Program-made: the position numbers and the translations under genes
Origin: Halospina sp040196175
GTDB lineage: Bacteria > Pseudomonadota > Gammaproteobacteria > Pseudomonadales > Oleiphilaceae
Reading direction: 5' to 3'
Assembly (NCBI RefSeq): GCF_040196175.1
Contig: NZ_JBEFNF010000001.1
Span: 682,001 to 746,000, forward strand
DNA length: 64,000 bases
Shown here: one piece after another, positions 26,905 through 36,373 of the stretch
Layout of the letters: each line of letters starts with the position of its first letter
Position numbering within the stretch: the stretch's first letter is position 1
Notes under the pieces: generated by a model
What the model saw: the letters and a program-made list of their open reading frames with translations, nothing else
The model's database searches: none
Told to the model about the DNA's origin: nothing

Positions 26905-27717
26905 TCATTGAGATCGAGCGTCAGTATCTTTATCCATGGGGGGCAAATGGTATTTGCGTCTCAGCGCGGTCAATCGATCACTTTTTTCCAGCTGGCCCAG
27001 CAGCCGATCCAGTGATTCGACTGGTATCGGGCTGCTGTCCCGCACCAGAGCCCGCAGCTGATAGACCTGATCCACGCGGTCACTGACTGTTAGATGCTGG
27101 CGGGCGTCGGGGTGACGGCTCAGATACAGGTTAAGAAACGAACGCGGCACAACGGCGACCTCGGCCAGCGAAGGCCGGTCCAGGCGGATTAACTTGAGAT
27201 TCCTCTTAAGACTGCTTGACAGCAGCATATCGAACTTTGTGTCCAGAAAGCCCGTATCCGTCACATGGTTGGCGAACTGATAGTGAAACCCAAGCATGCC
27301 CACCATCTGCCGCTCCTCCAGATCCTGAAAAAAATCCTCACCGTGAGCCTGGCGGCTGTGCGCAACAAACACTTCTTCATCGCGGGCAATGACGCGCGTG
27401 CCGGATACCGGACGATCCCGCCATTCCCAGCGCCTGTCTTCAAAGAGAATGAGATCGTAAAATCCTTTTTTGTGATCCAGATAACGTCGTTTTGAGGAAG
27501 TTAGGAAAAACTCGAACTCATACTGCGTCTGTATGTCATTAAGCGCTTCAATAACCTCAAGAGTCAGCCCGGTGTGCCCGCCATTTTCCATCATTACGAA
27601 AGGTGGAAAGCGATAACCCGCAACCTGGACCTTTTGCGTCTGAGCTTGAGCTTGAGCAAAAAGGGAGAAAGCCAAGGCAAGGCCAAGCAAGAGCGAGCCG
27701 ATGCGACGTACATCCAT
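26905..27717 (-). CDS. Periplasmic solute-binding protein, family 3-like
   Basis: From ATG 27717 the product has a textbook signal peptide (RIGSLLLGLALAFSLFAQAQA) and a periplasmic-binding-protein-2 fold (VQVAGYRFPPFVMMENGGHT, GLTLEVIEALNDI). ATG 27741 is an alternative start. No permease or ATPase gene accompanies it, so it may serve a distant transporter or act as a sensor domain protein. It is a distant relative of amino-acid binding proteins, and distinct from the two decayed binding-protein genes nearby. Length about 270 aa, normal for the family. Confidence 0.8.
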   Translation of the reverse strand: MDVRRIGSLLLGLALAFSLFAQAQAQTQKVQVAGYRFPPFVMMENGGHTGLTLEVIEALNDIQTQYEFEFFLTSSKRRYLDHKKGFYDLILFEDRRWEWRDRPVSGTRVIARDEEVFVAHSRQAHGEDFFQDLEERQMVGMLGFHYQFANHVTDTGFLDTKFDMLLSSSLKRNLKLIRLDRPSLAEVAVVPRSFLNLYLSRHPDARQHLTVSDRVDQVYQLRALVRDSSPIPVESLDRLLGQLEKSDRLTALRRKYHLPPMDKDTDARSQ

Positions 27718-27840
27718 GGTGTTTTTTCCGTAAAAAGACATGTGAGCTTACGCCAGTGAGCGTAGCGCACTATAGGTGGCGTGTCAGGCAGGGGGAGTGT
27801 GTCATGTGACAGCAGCGGGGAAACAAGCTTGGGAGGGGCG

Positions 27841-27871
27841 CAGGCGCCGCCTGGAGGCCAGGCGGCGCCTG
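27841..27871. terminator. Strong stem-loop after the glycerophosphodiesterase gene
   Basis: A perfect 14-bp stem (CAGGCGCCGCCTGG / CCAGGCGGCGCCTG) with a 3-nt loop begins 6 bp after the minus-strand stop at 27878. There is no T-tract, so it may protect the mRNA end or help Rho-dependent termination rather than act as an intrinsic terminator. Confidence 0.6.
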
Positions 27872-27877
27872 CTGGGT

Positions 27878-28864
27878 TCAGTCAATCGGCTGGAGTTGCG
27901 CAAGCCGGTCCGGGAAGTTTGTGAAGATCCCGTCAACTTCGTAGTCATTAATGAGGGTGTTCATGGTGTTCTTATCGTTGATCGTGTAGATGTGCACGAG
28001 CAGACCCGCATTATGGACTTTCTGGACGAAAGAAGGTGAGAACATTTTGCGGTCACCATACGTGTGGTTGGTACCCAAACCAACCGCATACTCGCTGATT
28101 GCTTCAAAATCAGAAGCTTCGAATTCTGCTGGTGCCGGTAAACCGCTTACCCAGTCAGTGATTTCGTCACGCGTGCGGTTGCCATCCTCGTCTTTTTTGG
28201 GCCAATAGTAGACCAGTTGGACCAGCGGGATATCCGCGTTCATCTTGTGCATTTTCTTCAGGCTGTTCGGCTGGAACGACTGCAGCACAACATTGTCCCG
28301 CTTGACCAGCCCGTGTTTCTCAACGGTATCCACCAGCTTTTGCTCGAATGCGTCGGGATACATCTGCGGCGACTTGGTTTCAATGTAGTACTTCGTGTTA
28401 ACACCGAAACGATCAATGACCTCATCCAGGGTCAGAATTTCAAGACCCTTATAGTAGGGGCTTGCCTTTTCGGGGTATTCGTCGTTGAACCAGGATCCCG
28501 CATCAAGGTTTTTGATTTCTTCAAGCGTGAGGTCCTTTACCTTGCCGGAGCCGTCGGTCGTTCGGTCCACCGTGGTGTCGTGAATGACAACGAGCTCGCC
28601 GTCTTTAGAGAGATTGACATCGAGTTCCAGGTAGTCAACCTCGCCGATGCTTTGAGCAAGGCCGAACGCGGGCGCGGTGGCTTCCGGTGCATGGCCGGAA
28701 GCGCCGCGGTGTGCGATGTTGGCGAATTCCGGAATGCCGGCAACGCTGACATCGTTTCCTTTTTTGTTGTCTTGATCGCTGTTGCTGGTGCTGCCCTCGT
28801 CGAGACATGCGACGAGCGTCGTGCTCGCCATCAGAACCAATAAAGTAAGAAGTCTGTGTTTCAA
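27878..28864 (-). CDS. Glycerophosphodiester phosphodiesterase lipoprotein
   Basis: The 328-residue protein has a lipoprotein signal (LLTLLVLMASTTLVAC, lipobox LVAC) and the GDPD catalytic core: NIAHRGASGHAPE with the catalytic His and Arg, ELDVNLSKDGELVVIHD with the metal-binding Glu-Asp and second His, and a C-terminal barrel strand VHIYTINDKNTM. It hydrolyses glycerophosphodiesters from phospholipid turnover to glycerol-3-phosphate and an alcohol, in the periplasm on a lipid anchor. A Ser/Asp-rich linker follows the lipid-bearing Cys. No glpT neighbour is present. Confidence 0.93.
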   Translation of the reverse strand: MKHRLLTLLVLMASTTLVACLDEGSTSNSDQDNKKGNDVSVAGIPEFANIAHRGASGHAPEATAPAFGLAQSIGEVDYLELDVNLSKDGELVVIHDTTVDRTTDGSGKVKDLTLEEIKNLDAGSWFNDEYPEKASPYYKGLEILTLDEVIDRFGVNTKYYIETKSPQMYPDAFEQKLVDTVEKHGLVKRDNVVLQSFQPNSLKKMHKMNADIPLVQLVYYWPKKDEDGNRTRDEITDWVSGLPAPAEFEASDFEAISEYAVGLGTNHTYGDRKMFSPSFVQKVHNAGLLVHIYTINDKNTMNTLINDYEVDGIFTNFPDRLAQLQPID

Positions 28865-29089
28865 GAGTAGAGCCCTCTTTGTATTGCTGGATTTTGCGTT
28901 GGGTTGCCGGCCATCAGGCAGCGCTGGAACGGCCGCACCAAAAGCCGTTCAGCCTTGGTATTATTATGGAATCGGGAACGGTTGTGGGTCTGGCAACGGT
29001 TAAGCCCTGCCGCCAAGCGCAGCGAATACTAGAGAAAGTAGAGGGAGCTGGCAACTGAGTTTTTCGGATTTTACGTATTGCATAAGCGG

Positions 29090-29683
29090 CTAACGCCCTG
29101 TGGTGTATTTGTCCTTAAGGGCCTCAACCCTGCCCTTATCGTGCAGTTCATCAAGTGCCGTCTGTAGCTGCCCTACGACTGAGTCTGCTGTGGCCTTATT
29201 GAGGGCGTAGCAAAGGTCGGTGACTTTCAACGTGTAGACTGGCTTAAACTGCGACACATCGCAGGCGCGGTTCTGACAGCTGGAGGCGACATTGTCCATG
29301 CTGACCACATAGAGGTCAGTCTGACCGTTGATTAGCCTGGTCAGGTTGTTGTATTCATTGCCGTAAGACATTCTGGATTGGGGTACGCCAGCTTTTTTGA
29401 GAAGTTCCTCGCCCACATCGCCCTTGATGGTGCCGATGTCATAATGTTTCAAATCATTGTCATTGTTGATGGTGAAGTCTCTGGACTTCAGCCCAACGAG
29501 CTGTGTCCTGAGTTGATCGATTGGGCAAACCCACTTGAAGTTGTTTTCCCGTTCCTCTGTGCGTGCAATGGAGAACAGCACGCTGTTGCGTTGCTGTTTA
29601 ACAGCCTCGAAACCATTCTCGAGAGCAACCACCCGGAAGTCCACTTTGGTCTGTTGGGACCCCCGACGGTAGGGCGGCGACAT
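29090..29683 (-). pseudogene. N-terminally truncated solute-binding protein gene, copy 2
   Basis: The frame holds the last two thirds of a family-3 solute-binding protein: DFRVVALENGFEAVKQQRNS, FKWVCPIDQLRTQLVG, a hinge region (HYDIGTIKGDVGEELLKKAG) and the second lobe ending ALKDKYTTGR. The signal peptide and first lobe (about 50-60 residues in the related copy at 24421-24774) are missing, and sequence above 29640 is not homologous. Without export the product could not work as a binding protein. Closely related to copy 1, about 5 kb away. Confidence 0.65.
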
Positions 29684-29967
29684 AGTTCCGTCTGTTCTGT
29701 GTTGTAACAGTATGCAACCCGGACAGTCTCCAGGCGGTGCGAGGGGTATGTAATACTCAATGCTTTCAAAGGTCTACAAACGTCCCTTGTTGACCCTTCA
29801 TAGGTAAGCCGGGCACATCTAGTCAGCTGGATCCATTAATCCAGCAAACGATGAAAAATTCACTATTATTTCAGGCAGTACTGCATCAGCAGGCGCGGTT
29901 TCGCTCTCTTCTCTACATTGGGCATTACCTGCTGGAAACAAACCAGGCTCTTGAGCTAAGGCTTTCC

Positions 29968-32900
29968 ATGAAACAGTCGCCTTACCCGAACGGTGAAGCT
30001 AAAAGACAGCAGGCACTCCTTGATACCGGGCTTCTGGAGCAGGGTAGGGAAGAGCGTTTTGACCGCATAACCCGCCTCGCAAAACAATTCTTTTCAGTAC
30101 CCATTACACTGATGTCTCTGGTTGAGGACAATCGCCAGTCATTCAAGTCCTGCCAGGGGGCGGATCTGTGCGAGACACCGCGCAGTGTTTCCTTCTGCGC
30201 GCATGCGATCTTCCATGAAGCACCGCTGGTCGTTGAAGACGCGCTGGATGATGAACGCTTTTATGACAATCCGCTGGTGACCGGATCACCCGGCATCCGT
30301 TTTTACGCCGGCGTTCCCATCAAAACGCCTGAAGGTCATTGCATTGGAACCCTCTGCCTGATCGATACCCGCCCTTGCCATTTCTCGGATGACAGTCTGA
30401 TTGCTCTGTATGACTTTGGCGCAATGGTTGAAGAACAGCTGAAAGCTGACTCAGCACTGCAGTCTTCCCGCTCAGAGTGGCACTCAGCACTGGTGGAGAG
30501 TGAGCGTCGCGCCCGATTGGTTATAGAGGGAACCCAGGTCGGAACCTGGCAATGGAATATTCAGACGGGTGAGACTGTCTTTAATGAGCGCTGGGCCGAG
30601 ATTGTTGGCTATACCCTGGCAGAGCTGGAGCCGATCTCCATTGAAACCTGGTTCGGGCTTGTTCACCCGGATGATGTAACTGAATCAGAAGCTCTGCTGA
30701 CGCAGCACTTCAGGGGTGAGACGGAAGCCTATGACTGTAAGGCTAGAATGCGCCATAAAAACGGTGGCTGGGTCTGGGTGCATGACCGCGGTCGCGTCTT
30801 TGAGTGGACTGACACCGGCGAGCCGCTGCTGATGTACGGCACCCATGCCGATATCACGGCGGAAGTAGACGCACAGCAGGCTCTTGAAACCAGTCGCGAC
30901 GAATTGGAAGCTCTGGTTTCAAATATGCCGGGGATCACCTATCAATGTCTGCCAGATCATCATTGGACGATGCTTTACATCAGCAACGAAATTGATGGCA
31001 TCGTCGGCTACGGTGCACAGGACTTGATCCATAACGCCAGTATCAGCTATGCCGAGCTGATACACCCTGAGGACGCCGACAGGGTTGATACGTTGGTCTA
31101 TGCGGCCATCCATGCCGAACAGGAATGGCATGTGGAGTATCGTGTGCGCCACTGTGACGGGCATTGGCGGTGGGTAGAAGAGCGTGGTAGAGCGATCAGA
31201 GGGAGAAACGACTACCCGCTTGTTCTCGAGGGCTTGCTCGTTGACGTTACGCGTGATCATCAGGCCAGGGAACAGCTGAGGCGCCATCATGAAGCATTGT
31301 CGCTGTTAAGTCGTATCGCGCTCAATCCGGACAGCGATCATGCCGCTCGAATTGACTATGCATTAGCTGAGGCTCAAACTTATCTGGGGGTTGATAACGC
31401 TGCTGTCAGCCAGGTCGACGGCGATACCTACACTTTGTACCGCATTATCACCGATAATCCTGATCTGGTTCCAGGGCGGACAGTTGCGCTCAGCACCACA
31501 TGGTGCCAGCTGCTCTTTGCGCACCATCAGCGCGAAGTGTTCATTCCGCGGGTGAGCGAGGTCAACGACCGCCGTTATGACTGTTTCCGCGTGTTTCCAG
31601 TTGGTCAGTATCTCGGGGTTTTGATTGAAGTAGAAGGCCAACCGTTCGGGTCGCTTGCGTTCTCAGCGAGTGCAGAGCGCTCTGACGATTTTGACGAAAG
31701 CGAACGTTTGTTCGTTCAATTGCTTGCGCAATGGCTCAGTGAAGAGCTGGCCCGTCATCTCAGCAGTAAACGTCTCTACAAGCTTCTCGAGCAAGTGCCG
31801 GGGATGATCTATCAGTTCCGGCGCTTCCCGGATGGCTCCATAACCTTCCCGTTTTCATCATCCGGCATTCAGTCCATTTACGGCATTACACCAGAAATGG
31901 CTGCCGACGATGGATCCAAGGCTTTCGAAGCCATGCACCCCGATGACATTGAGTTGGTTGCCGAATCGATTGAGGGGTCGGCCGAAAGTCTGGAGAGCTG
32001 GCAGGCGAAGTTTCGGGTGCGCAGTGACGAGGGTTATTACCGATGGGTTTCCGGTCAGGCTCGGCCGGAGCGGTTGACTGATGGTAGCGTGCTCTGGCAC
32101 GGCTATATCAACGATATACACGACCAGGAGATGGCACGTCAGGCCATGGAGCGTAATGAACTGCGTTTACGCAGTCTGTTCGAGTTCTCGCCCATCGGTA
32201 TTGCACTGAATGACCTTCAAACCGGTCAGTTTATTGACCTGAATGAGGCGCTGTATAAACCCTCAGGCTACAGCCCTGAAGAATTCATCAATCTCAGCTA
32301 CTGGGATATTACGCCACCGGAATACCACGAAGAAGAGCAGCTGGCTCTTGAGCACTTGCGTACTGAGGGCGCCTATGGCCCCTTTGAAAAAGAGTACATA
32401 CGCCGCGATGGCAGCCGTTATCCAGTCCGTCTGCAGGGGGTAGTCACCTATGATCCTGATGATCGTCCCCTAATCTGGTCACTTACCGAGGACATTACAA
32501 ACCGCCGGCGTATGGAGCGGATGAAAGACCAGTTCATCTCGACTGTCAGCCATGAGCTGCGCACACCGCTGACTTCCATAAGTGGCTCACTTGGCCTTCT
32601 CGCCAGTGGCACAGCGGGCGAGTTACCGGAAAAGGCCACCAAAATGCTGGCGACCGCGAAGCGTAACGCGGAGCGGCTGGGCACGTTGATCAATGATCTT
32701 TTGGACATGGAAAAACTGGTGGCCGGGAAAATGCCGATGCATGCCGAGCGCCAGCCTATCAAACCGTTGATCCAAGACGCTGCGGAATCAATGGCCGAGT
32801 ACGCGCGGCAATACAACGTCCGGCTTCAGGTTGCGAACACAGATGATGATCTCGTTGCCTCTGTGGATGCTTCACGCCTGGAGCAGGCGCTGACCAATCT

Positions 32901-33204
32901 GATATCCAATGGCATTAAGTTTTCGCCAGAAGAAGGGACAGTTGAGATCAGTATGGTGCCGCAAGGCCAGCAGGCTCTTATTAAAGTGCGCGATAATGGG
33001 CCAGGTGTGGATCCGTCTTTCCAGGAGCTTCTGTTTGATCGCTTTTCCCAGGCCGATGGTACGGATGCCCGGCGTTTGCCGGGGACCGGGTTGGGGTTGG
33101 CGATTACCCGGGAGATCGCGGAGCAAATGAACGGTCAGGTTTTCTATGAAGATGCCCCGGGTGGAGGGAGCGTTTTCTGCATTGAGCTACCGCTTGGTTT
33201 GTAG
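29968..33204 (+). CDS. Multi-sensor histidine kinase (GAF, PAS x2, GAF, PAS x2, HisKA, HATPase)
   Basis: A roughly 1,078-residue soluble kinase. Domains in order: GAF (about 30-165, PITLMSLVEDNRQSFKSCQG), PAS (about 190-310, GTWQWNIQTGETVFNERWAE), PAS (about 325-440), GAF (about 450-600), PAS (about 610-720), PAS (about 735-850), HisKA with the phospho-acceptor motif STVSHELRTPLTS, and a HATPase with NLISNGIKFSPE, VRDNGPGVD and GTGLGLAIT. There is no membrane segment and no receiver. ATG 29968 with TAAGG upstream begins at the conserved GAF N-terminus; an ATG at 29851 would add 39 atypical residues. It is followed after 8 bp by the HD-GYP and then the Hpt-REC gene, suggesting a phosphorelay operon. 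Confidence 0.93.
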   Translation: MKQSPYPNGEAKRQQALLDTGLLEQGREERFDRITRLAKQFFSVPITLMSLVEDNRQSFKSCQGADLCETPRSVSFCAHAIFHEAPLVVEDALDDERFYDNPLVTGSPGIRFYAGVPIKTPEGHCIGTLCLIDTRPCHFSDDSLIALYDFGAMVEEQLKADSALQSSRSEWHSALVESERRARLVIEGTQVGTWQWNIQTGETVFNERWAEIVGYTLAELEPISIETWFGLVHPDDVTESEALLTQHFRGETEAYDCKARMRHKNGGWVWVHDRGRVFEWTDTGEPLLMYGTHADITAEVDAQQALETSRDELEALVSNMPGITYQCLPDHHWTMLYISNEIDGIVGYGAQDLIHNASISYAELIHPEDADRVDTLVYAAIHAEQEWHVEYRVRHCDGHWRWVEERGRAIRGRNDYPLVLEGLLVDVTRDHQAREQLRRHHEALSLLSRIALNPDSDHAARIDYALAEAQTYLGVDNAAVSQVDGDTYTLYRIITDNPDLVPGRTVALSTTWCQLLFAHHQREVFIPRVSEVNDRRYDCFRVFPVGQYLGVLIEVEGQPFGSLAFSASAERSDDFDESERLFVQLLAQWLSEELARHLSSKRLYKLLEQVPGMIYQFRRFPDGSITFPFSSSGIQSIYGITPEMAADDGSKAFEAMHPDDIELVAESIEGSAESLESWQAKFRVRSDEGYYRWVSGQARPERLTDGSVLWHGYINDIHDQEMARQAMERNELRLRSLFEFSPIGIALNDLQTGQFIDLNEALYKPSGYSPEEFINLSYWDITPPEYHEEEQLALEHLRTEGAYGPFEKEYIRRDGSRYPVRLQGVVTYDPDDRPLIWSLTEDITNRRRMERMKDQFISTVSHELRTPLTSISGSLGLLASGTAGELPEKATKMLATAKRNAERLGTLINDLLDMEKLVAGKMPMHAERQPIKPLIQDAAESMAEYARQYNVRLQVANTDDDLVASVDASRLEQALTNLISNGIKFSPEEGTVEISMVPQGQQALIKVRDNGPGVDPSFQELLFDRFSQADGTDARRLPGTGLGLAITREIAEQMNGQVFYEDAPGGGSVFCIELPLGL

Positions 33205-33212
33205 GATCGATT

Positions 33213-34490
33213 ATGAATGATCAGCCTAAAAATGCGATACGGATGCCCGTGAGCAAAATCAGGATTGGCCTTTACGTTGATGTGGAACGGCCCTGGAATG
33301 AGCACCCTTTCCTGTTCCGGCGGTTCCGGATCAAAAACCGACAGCAGGTGGAAGTTATTAAGCGCCTGCATAATGAGACGGTTCTGGTTTTTCCCAAAAA
33401 AAGCGTCGTGGGTAAGGAAGAACTTGATGATGCGTCGTCAGGAGCCTCCGGTGTGGCAGAGACACCAACACAGGAAGCCGAGGACGCGCTCTGGCTTGAG
33501 AAGCGTCAACACCTTGAGGAGGCTAAAGCGTACCGGAATGAACGCCGGCGTTTGATGAAAGAGTACAAGCAGGCAGCGGAACGCGTCCATCGGCTGACCA
33601 ACGACCTCTCTAACGCCCCTGCGAATGCCATGCATGATGCAGAGACCATCGTTGAGGATATGGTCAGCCACTTTGAGCAGGGCGAAAGTGTGCTGATGAA
33701 CCTGGTCAATCTACCGGATGGGGGGTTCAGCACTTACGCACACTCGCTGAACGTAACCGTGCTGGCGCTTTCGCTCGCGCGCTCGCTGGGTATTGACAGA
33801 GACGAGTTGCACCAGATCGCCACCGGGGCCTTGCTGCACGACTGCGGTCAGATCACATTGCCCGGGTCCATCATGCACAAAAAAGGCAAACTGACCCCGC
33901 GGGAGCAGAAAGTCTATGAGACTCATTCGTCAGCGGGTGCCAAGCTGGCGCAACAGATCGGTTCCCTGGACGACAGCACCATCCGGATCATTCAGGATCA
34001 TCACGAACTGCTCGATGGCAGCGGCTACCCGGCCGGCAAAAAAGGCGATGAATTGAGTCGGGCGACACGAATTGTTTCGATCGCCAATGTTTATGACAAC
34101 CTCTGTAATCCGCGAGATCTGTCGGCGGCGAGAACGCCTAAAGAGACAATGGCATTGATGTACCGGGACTGGCGCGGCAAGCTGGATCCCGAGATGCTGA
34201 TTCATTTCATTAAATCGATGGGCGTTTACCCGCCCGGCACTGTGGTCCAACTCTCGGATGACAGTGTTGCGTTGGTGGTGACCGTTAACCCAGACAATCT
34301 ACTGAATCCAACTGTCCTACTCTATAATCCGGATATTCCGAGGAACGAGGCCATGATGACCGACCTGGCAATCCATGAGGAACTGACTGTTCAGGGCGCG
34401 TTGAAGCCAAAAGACTATCCAGAGCGTATGTATGAGTATCTGGGCATGACAGAGCGGATTGGGTATTTTTACAGTAAAGGCGACAGGTAG
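33213..34490 (+). CDS. HD-GYP cyclic-di-GMP phosphodiesterase with DUF3391 domain
   Basis: The 425-residue protein has an N-terminal DUF3391 domain (KIRIGLYVDVERPWNEHPF), a charged coiled-coil stretch at about 85-130 and an intact HD-GYP domain. Visible catalytic residues are HSLN (H177), the HD pair in ALLHDCGQ (209-210), and HHELLDGSGYP, the signature that gives the family its name. It is expected to hydrolyse c-di-GMP to GMP or pGpG. It sits between the multi-PAS kinase and the Hpt-REC gene in one plus-strand operon that converges on cheB. Confidence 0.93.
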   Translation: MNDQPKNAIRMPVSKIRIGLYVDVERPWNEHPFLFRRFRIKNRQQVEVIKRLHNETVLVFPKKSVVGKEELDDASSGASGVAETPTQEAEDALWLEKRQHLEEAKAYRNERRRLMKEYKQAAERVHRLTNDLSNAPANAMHDAETIVEDMVSHFEQGESVLMNLVNLPDGGFSTYAHSLNVTVLALSLARSLGIDRDELHQIATGALLHDCGQITLPGSIMHKKGKLTPREQKVYETHSSAGAKLAQQIGSLDDSTIRIIQDHHELLDGSGYPAGKKGDELSRATRIVSIANVYDNLCNPRDLSAARTPKETMALMYRDWRGKLDPEMLIHFIKSMGVYPPGTVVQLSDDSVALVVTVNPDNLLNPTVLLYNPDIPRNEAMMTDLAIHEELTVQGALKPKDYPERMYEYLGMTERIGYFYSKGDR

Positions 34491-34498
34491 AGTGGGTA

Positions 34499-35281
34499 AT
34501 GACGAGTTCCTCTCAGGCTAAATTGCAAAAAATGCGCAACCGGTTCATTACTCAGTTACCGTCGCGTTGGGGGCCGGTCGAAAGAGCGTGGCAGAACACG
34601 GCCGTTGGCTCTGAAGGTAACCTGGCTATCCGCCGCTTTCACGAAGGGCTGCATACATTGATCGGTACCAGTGGCACCCTTGGGCTCACCGCATTCAGCG
34701 AGCGCCTGCGCAAAACCGAACAAAAGCTCAAACCCTATCTACAGGAGGAGCAACTCCCCCAAGCACTGATTGTTGAGCTGCGTTCAGACATGGCTCAGTT
34801 GAGCCAGGGGATCAGCGCTATGTGCGCCAGTAATACCCAGTCGTACAGTTGTGAAGTATTGAGTGACGAGACGCAGCACGAAAAGTCGACGACGCTGACG
34901 CAAAAAGCAGTCAGAGTACTCGTGATTGATGATCAGGAATCGGTGGGGAATTACTACATCACATTGCTCGAAAGCGCGGGGTTCGGTTCCGATCTCCAGA
35001 CACAGGCGTCTAAAGTGCGGGCGCATAAAAAGCAATTCGGGCCGCAGCTGTTGGTAATGGACATTCAAATGCCGGATATCTCCGGCATCGAGCTGGCTCG
35101 ATTGCTGCGAGCAGATGAGCACCCACAGCAGACGCCCATCGTGTTCCTTTCAGCCGAAGGCAGCGAAGCTACTGCTGGAACCATAGCCGAACTTGGAAGC
35201 GCCACGCTTTTGGGTAAAGGCCTGACTGATCAGCATTTCCTGAAACATGTCAGCGAATGGACGGGATCCGGTTGCTGTTGA
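34499..35281 (+). CDS. Hpt and receiver domain phosphorelay protein
   Basis: The 260-residue product begins with an Hpt domain whose phospho-acceptor lies in LHTLIGTSGTLGL (H52), followed by a receiver domain from about residue 137 (VLVIDDQESVGNYYI, phosphorylated Asp in LLVMDIQMPD, and a late Lys in LLGKGL). The order Hpt-REC in one soluble protein suits an intermediate in a relay from the upstream kinase. It starts 8 bp after the HD-GYP stop. Output is unknown; the nearby REC-PP2C protein is one candidate partner. Confidence 0.88.
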   Translation: MTSSSQAKLQKMRNRFITQLPSRWGPVERAWQNTAVGSEGNLAIRRFHEGLHTLIGTSGTLGLTAFSERLRKTEQKLKPYLQEEQLPQALIVELRSDMAQLSQGISAMCASNTQSYSCEVLSDETQHEKSTTLTQKAVRVLVIDDQESVGNYYITLLESAGFGSDLQTQASKVRAHKKQFGPQLLVMDIQMPDISGIELARLLRADEHPQQTPIVFLSAEGSEATAGTIAELGSATLLGKGLTDQHFLKHVSEWTGSGCC

Positions 35282-35296
35282 AACGTGGCTTCGGCG

Positions 35297-36358
35297 TTAA
35301 ACACGATTGGTACTGGCTTTCCTACTGGCCCAATCAACGAGGAACTTTGGCATTCGGTCCAGAGGCAGAATAGTGTCGGCCGCGCCAAGATCAACGGCGG
35401 CCTTGGGCATGCCATAGACCAGACTTGTGTCTTCGTCCTGAGCAATCGTCAGTGCACCAGTCTCCCGTAACGATTGCATTCCTGAACTGCCATCCCGGCC
35501 CATACCGGTCAGCAGTAGCGCAATGGTATTGTTCCCCGCGTTTTTAACAAGGCTGAGGAACATGACGTCCACCGAAGGCCGATGTCGGTTTACCGGTGGG
35601 TCCTGGGATAGCTGAATCACATAGTTGGCGCCACTACGTATGACTTGCATATGCATGTCACCCGGGGCTAGGTAGGCGCGTCCCGGAATAATGCGCTCGT
35701 TATGTTCGGCTTCTTTTACCGTCATGGCACAGGTGGCGTTCAGCCGTGATGCGAATGAGTGCGTGAATCCCCCTGGCATGTGCTGAGTCATGACAATTGC
35801 TGGCATGTTGGCGGGTAGTGGTTCCAGAATCGCTTTGATTGCTTCAGTGCCGCCGGTTGAGGCGCCCAGGGCGATGATTTTCTCCGTACCGGAGAGTGCC
35901 GGCAGCTCATCGATTTCCCCTTGTTGTGGGGGGATGGCGCGGCGTGCAGACTGAACCCTTGCCTCACTGGCACTCTGGATCGCACGGACGATCTCTGCAC
36001 CATACTCCGACAGACCTGAGCGGACAGCCAGCTTGGGCTTTGCGATAAACTCAACAGCGCCCAGCTCCATCGCGCGAAGCGTGGCTTCCGTGCCTTTCTC
36101 CGTCAGCGTGGAGATCATCACAACGGGGGTAGGGCGCGCTCGCATGAGTTTGCTCAGAAATGTCAGCCCGTCCATGCGCGGCATTTCAATGTCGAGTGTA
36201 ATGACGTCTGGCGCCAGCTGGTTGACGTTGTCCCTCGCCTCATAGGCATCGCGGGCTGTCGCCACACACGTCATGCCTTCAGCCTGGTCGATAATGGCTT
36301 TCAGAACCTGTCTGACCATAGCTGAGTCATCGACGACAAGCACCTTAATCGGCACCAT
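35297..36358 (-). CDS. cheB: Chemotaxis response regulator and protein-glutamate methylesterase
   Basis: The 353-residue protein has a receiver domain (VLVVDDSAMVRQVL, phospho-Asp D56 in VITLDIEMPRMDG) and a methylesterase domain with the Ser-His-Asp triad visible in ALGASTGGTEA, MTQHMPGGF and LLTGMGRDG. It removes methyl groups from receptors and may deamidate them, giving adaptation. Last gene of the minus-strand che cluster, 15 bp after cheD. It converges with the Hpt-REC gene. Confidence 0.96.
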   Translation of the reverse strand: MVPIKVLVVDDSAMVRQVLKAIIDQAEGMTCVATARDAYEARDNVNQLAPDVITLDIEMPRMDGLTFLSKLMRARPTPVVMISTLTEKGTEATLRAMELGAVEFIAKPKLAVRSGLSEYGAEIVRAIQSASEARVQSARRAIPPQQGEIDELPALSGTEKIIALGASTGGTEAIKAILEPLPANMPAIVMTQHMPGGFTHSFASRLNATCAMTVKEAEHNERIIPGRAYLAPGDMHMQVIRSGANYVIQLSQDPPVNRHRPSVDVMFLSLVKNAGNNTIALLLTGMGRDGSSGMQSLRETGALTIAQDEDTSLVYGMPKAAVDLGAADTILPLDRMPKFLVDWASRKASTNRV

Positions 36359-36373
36359 TCATTTTCCTTACTA

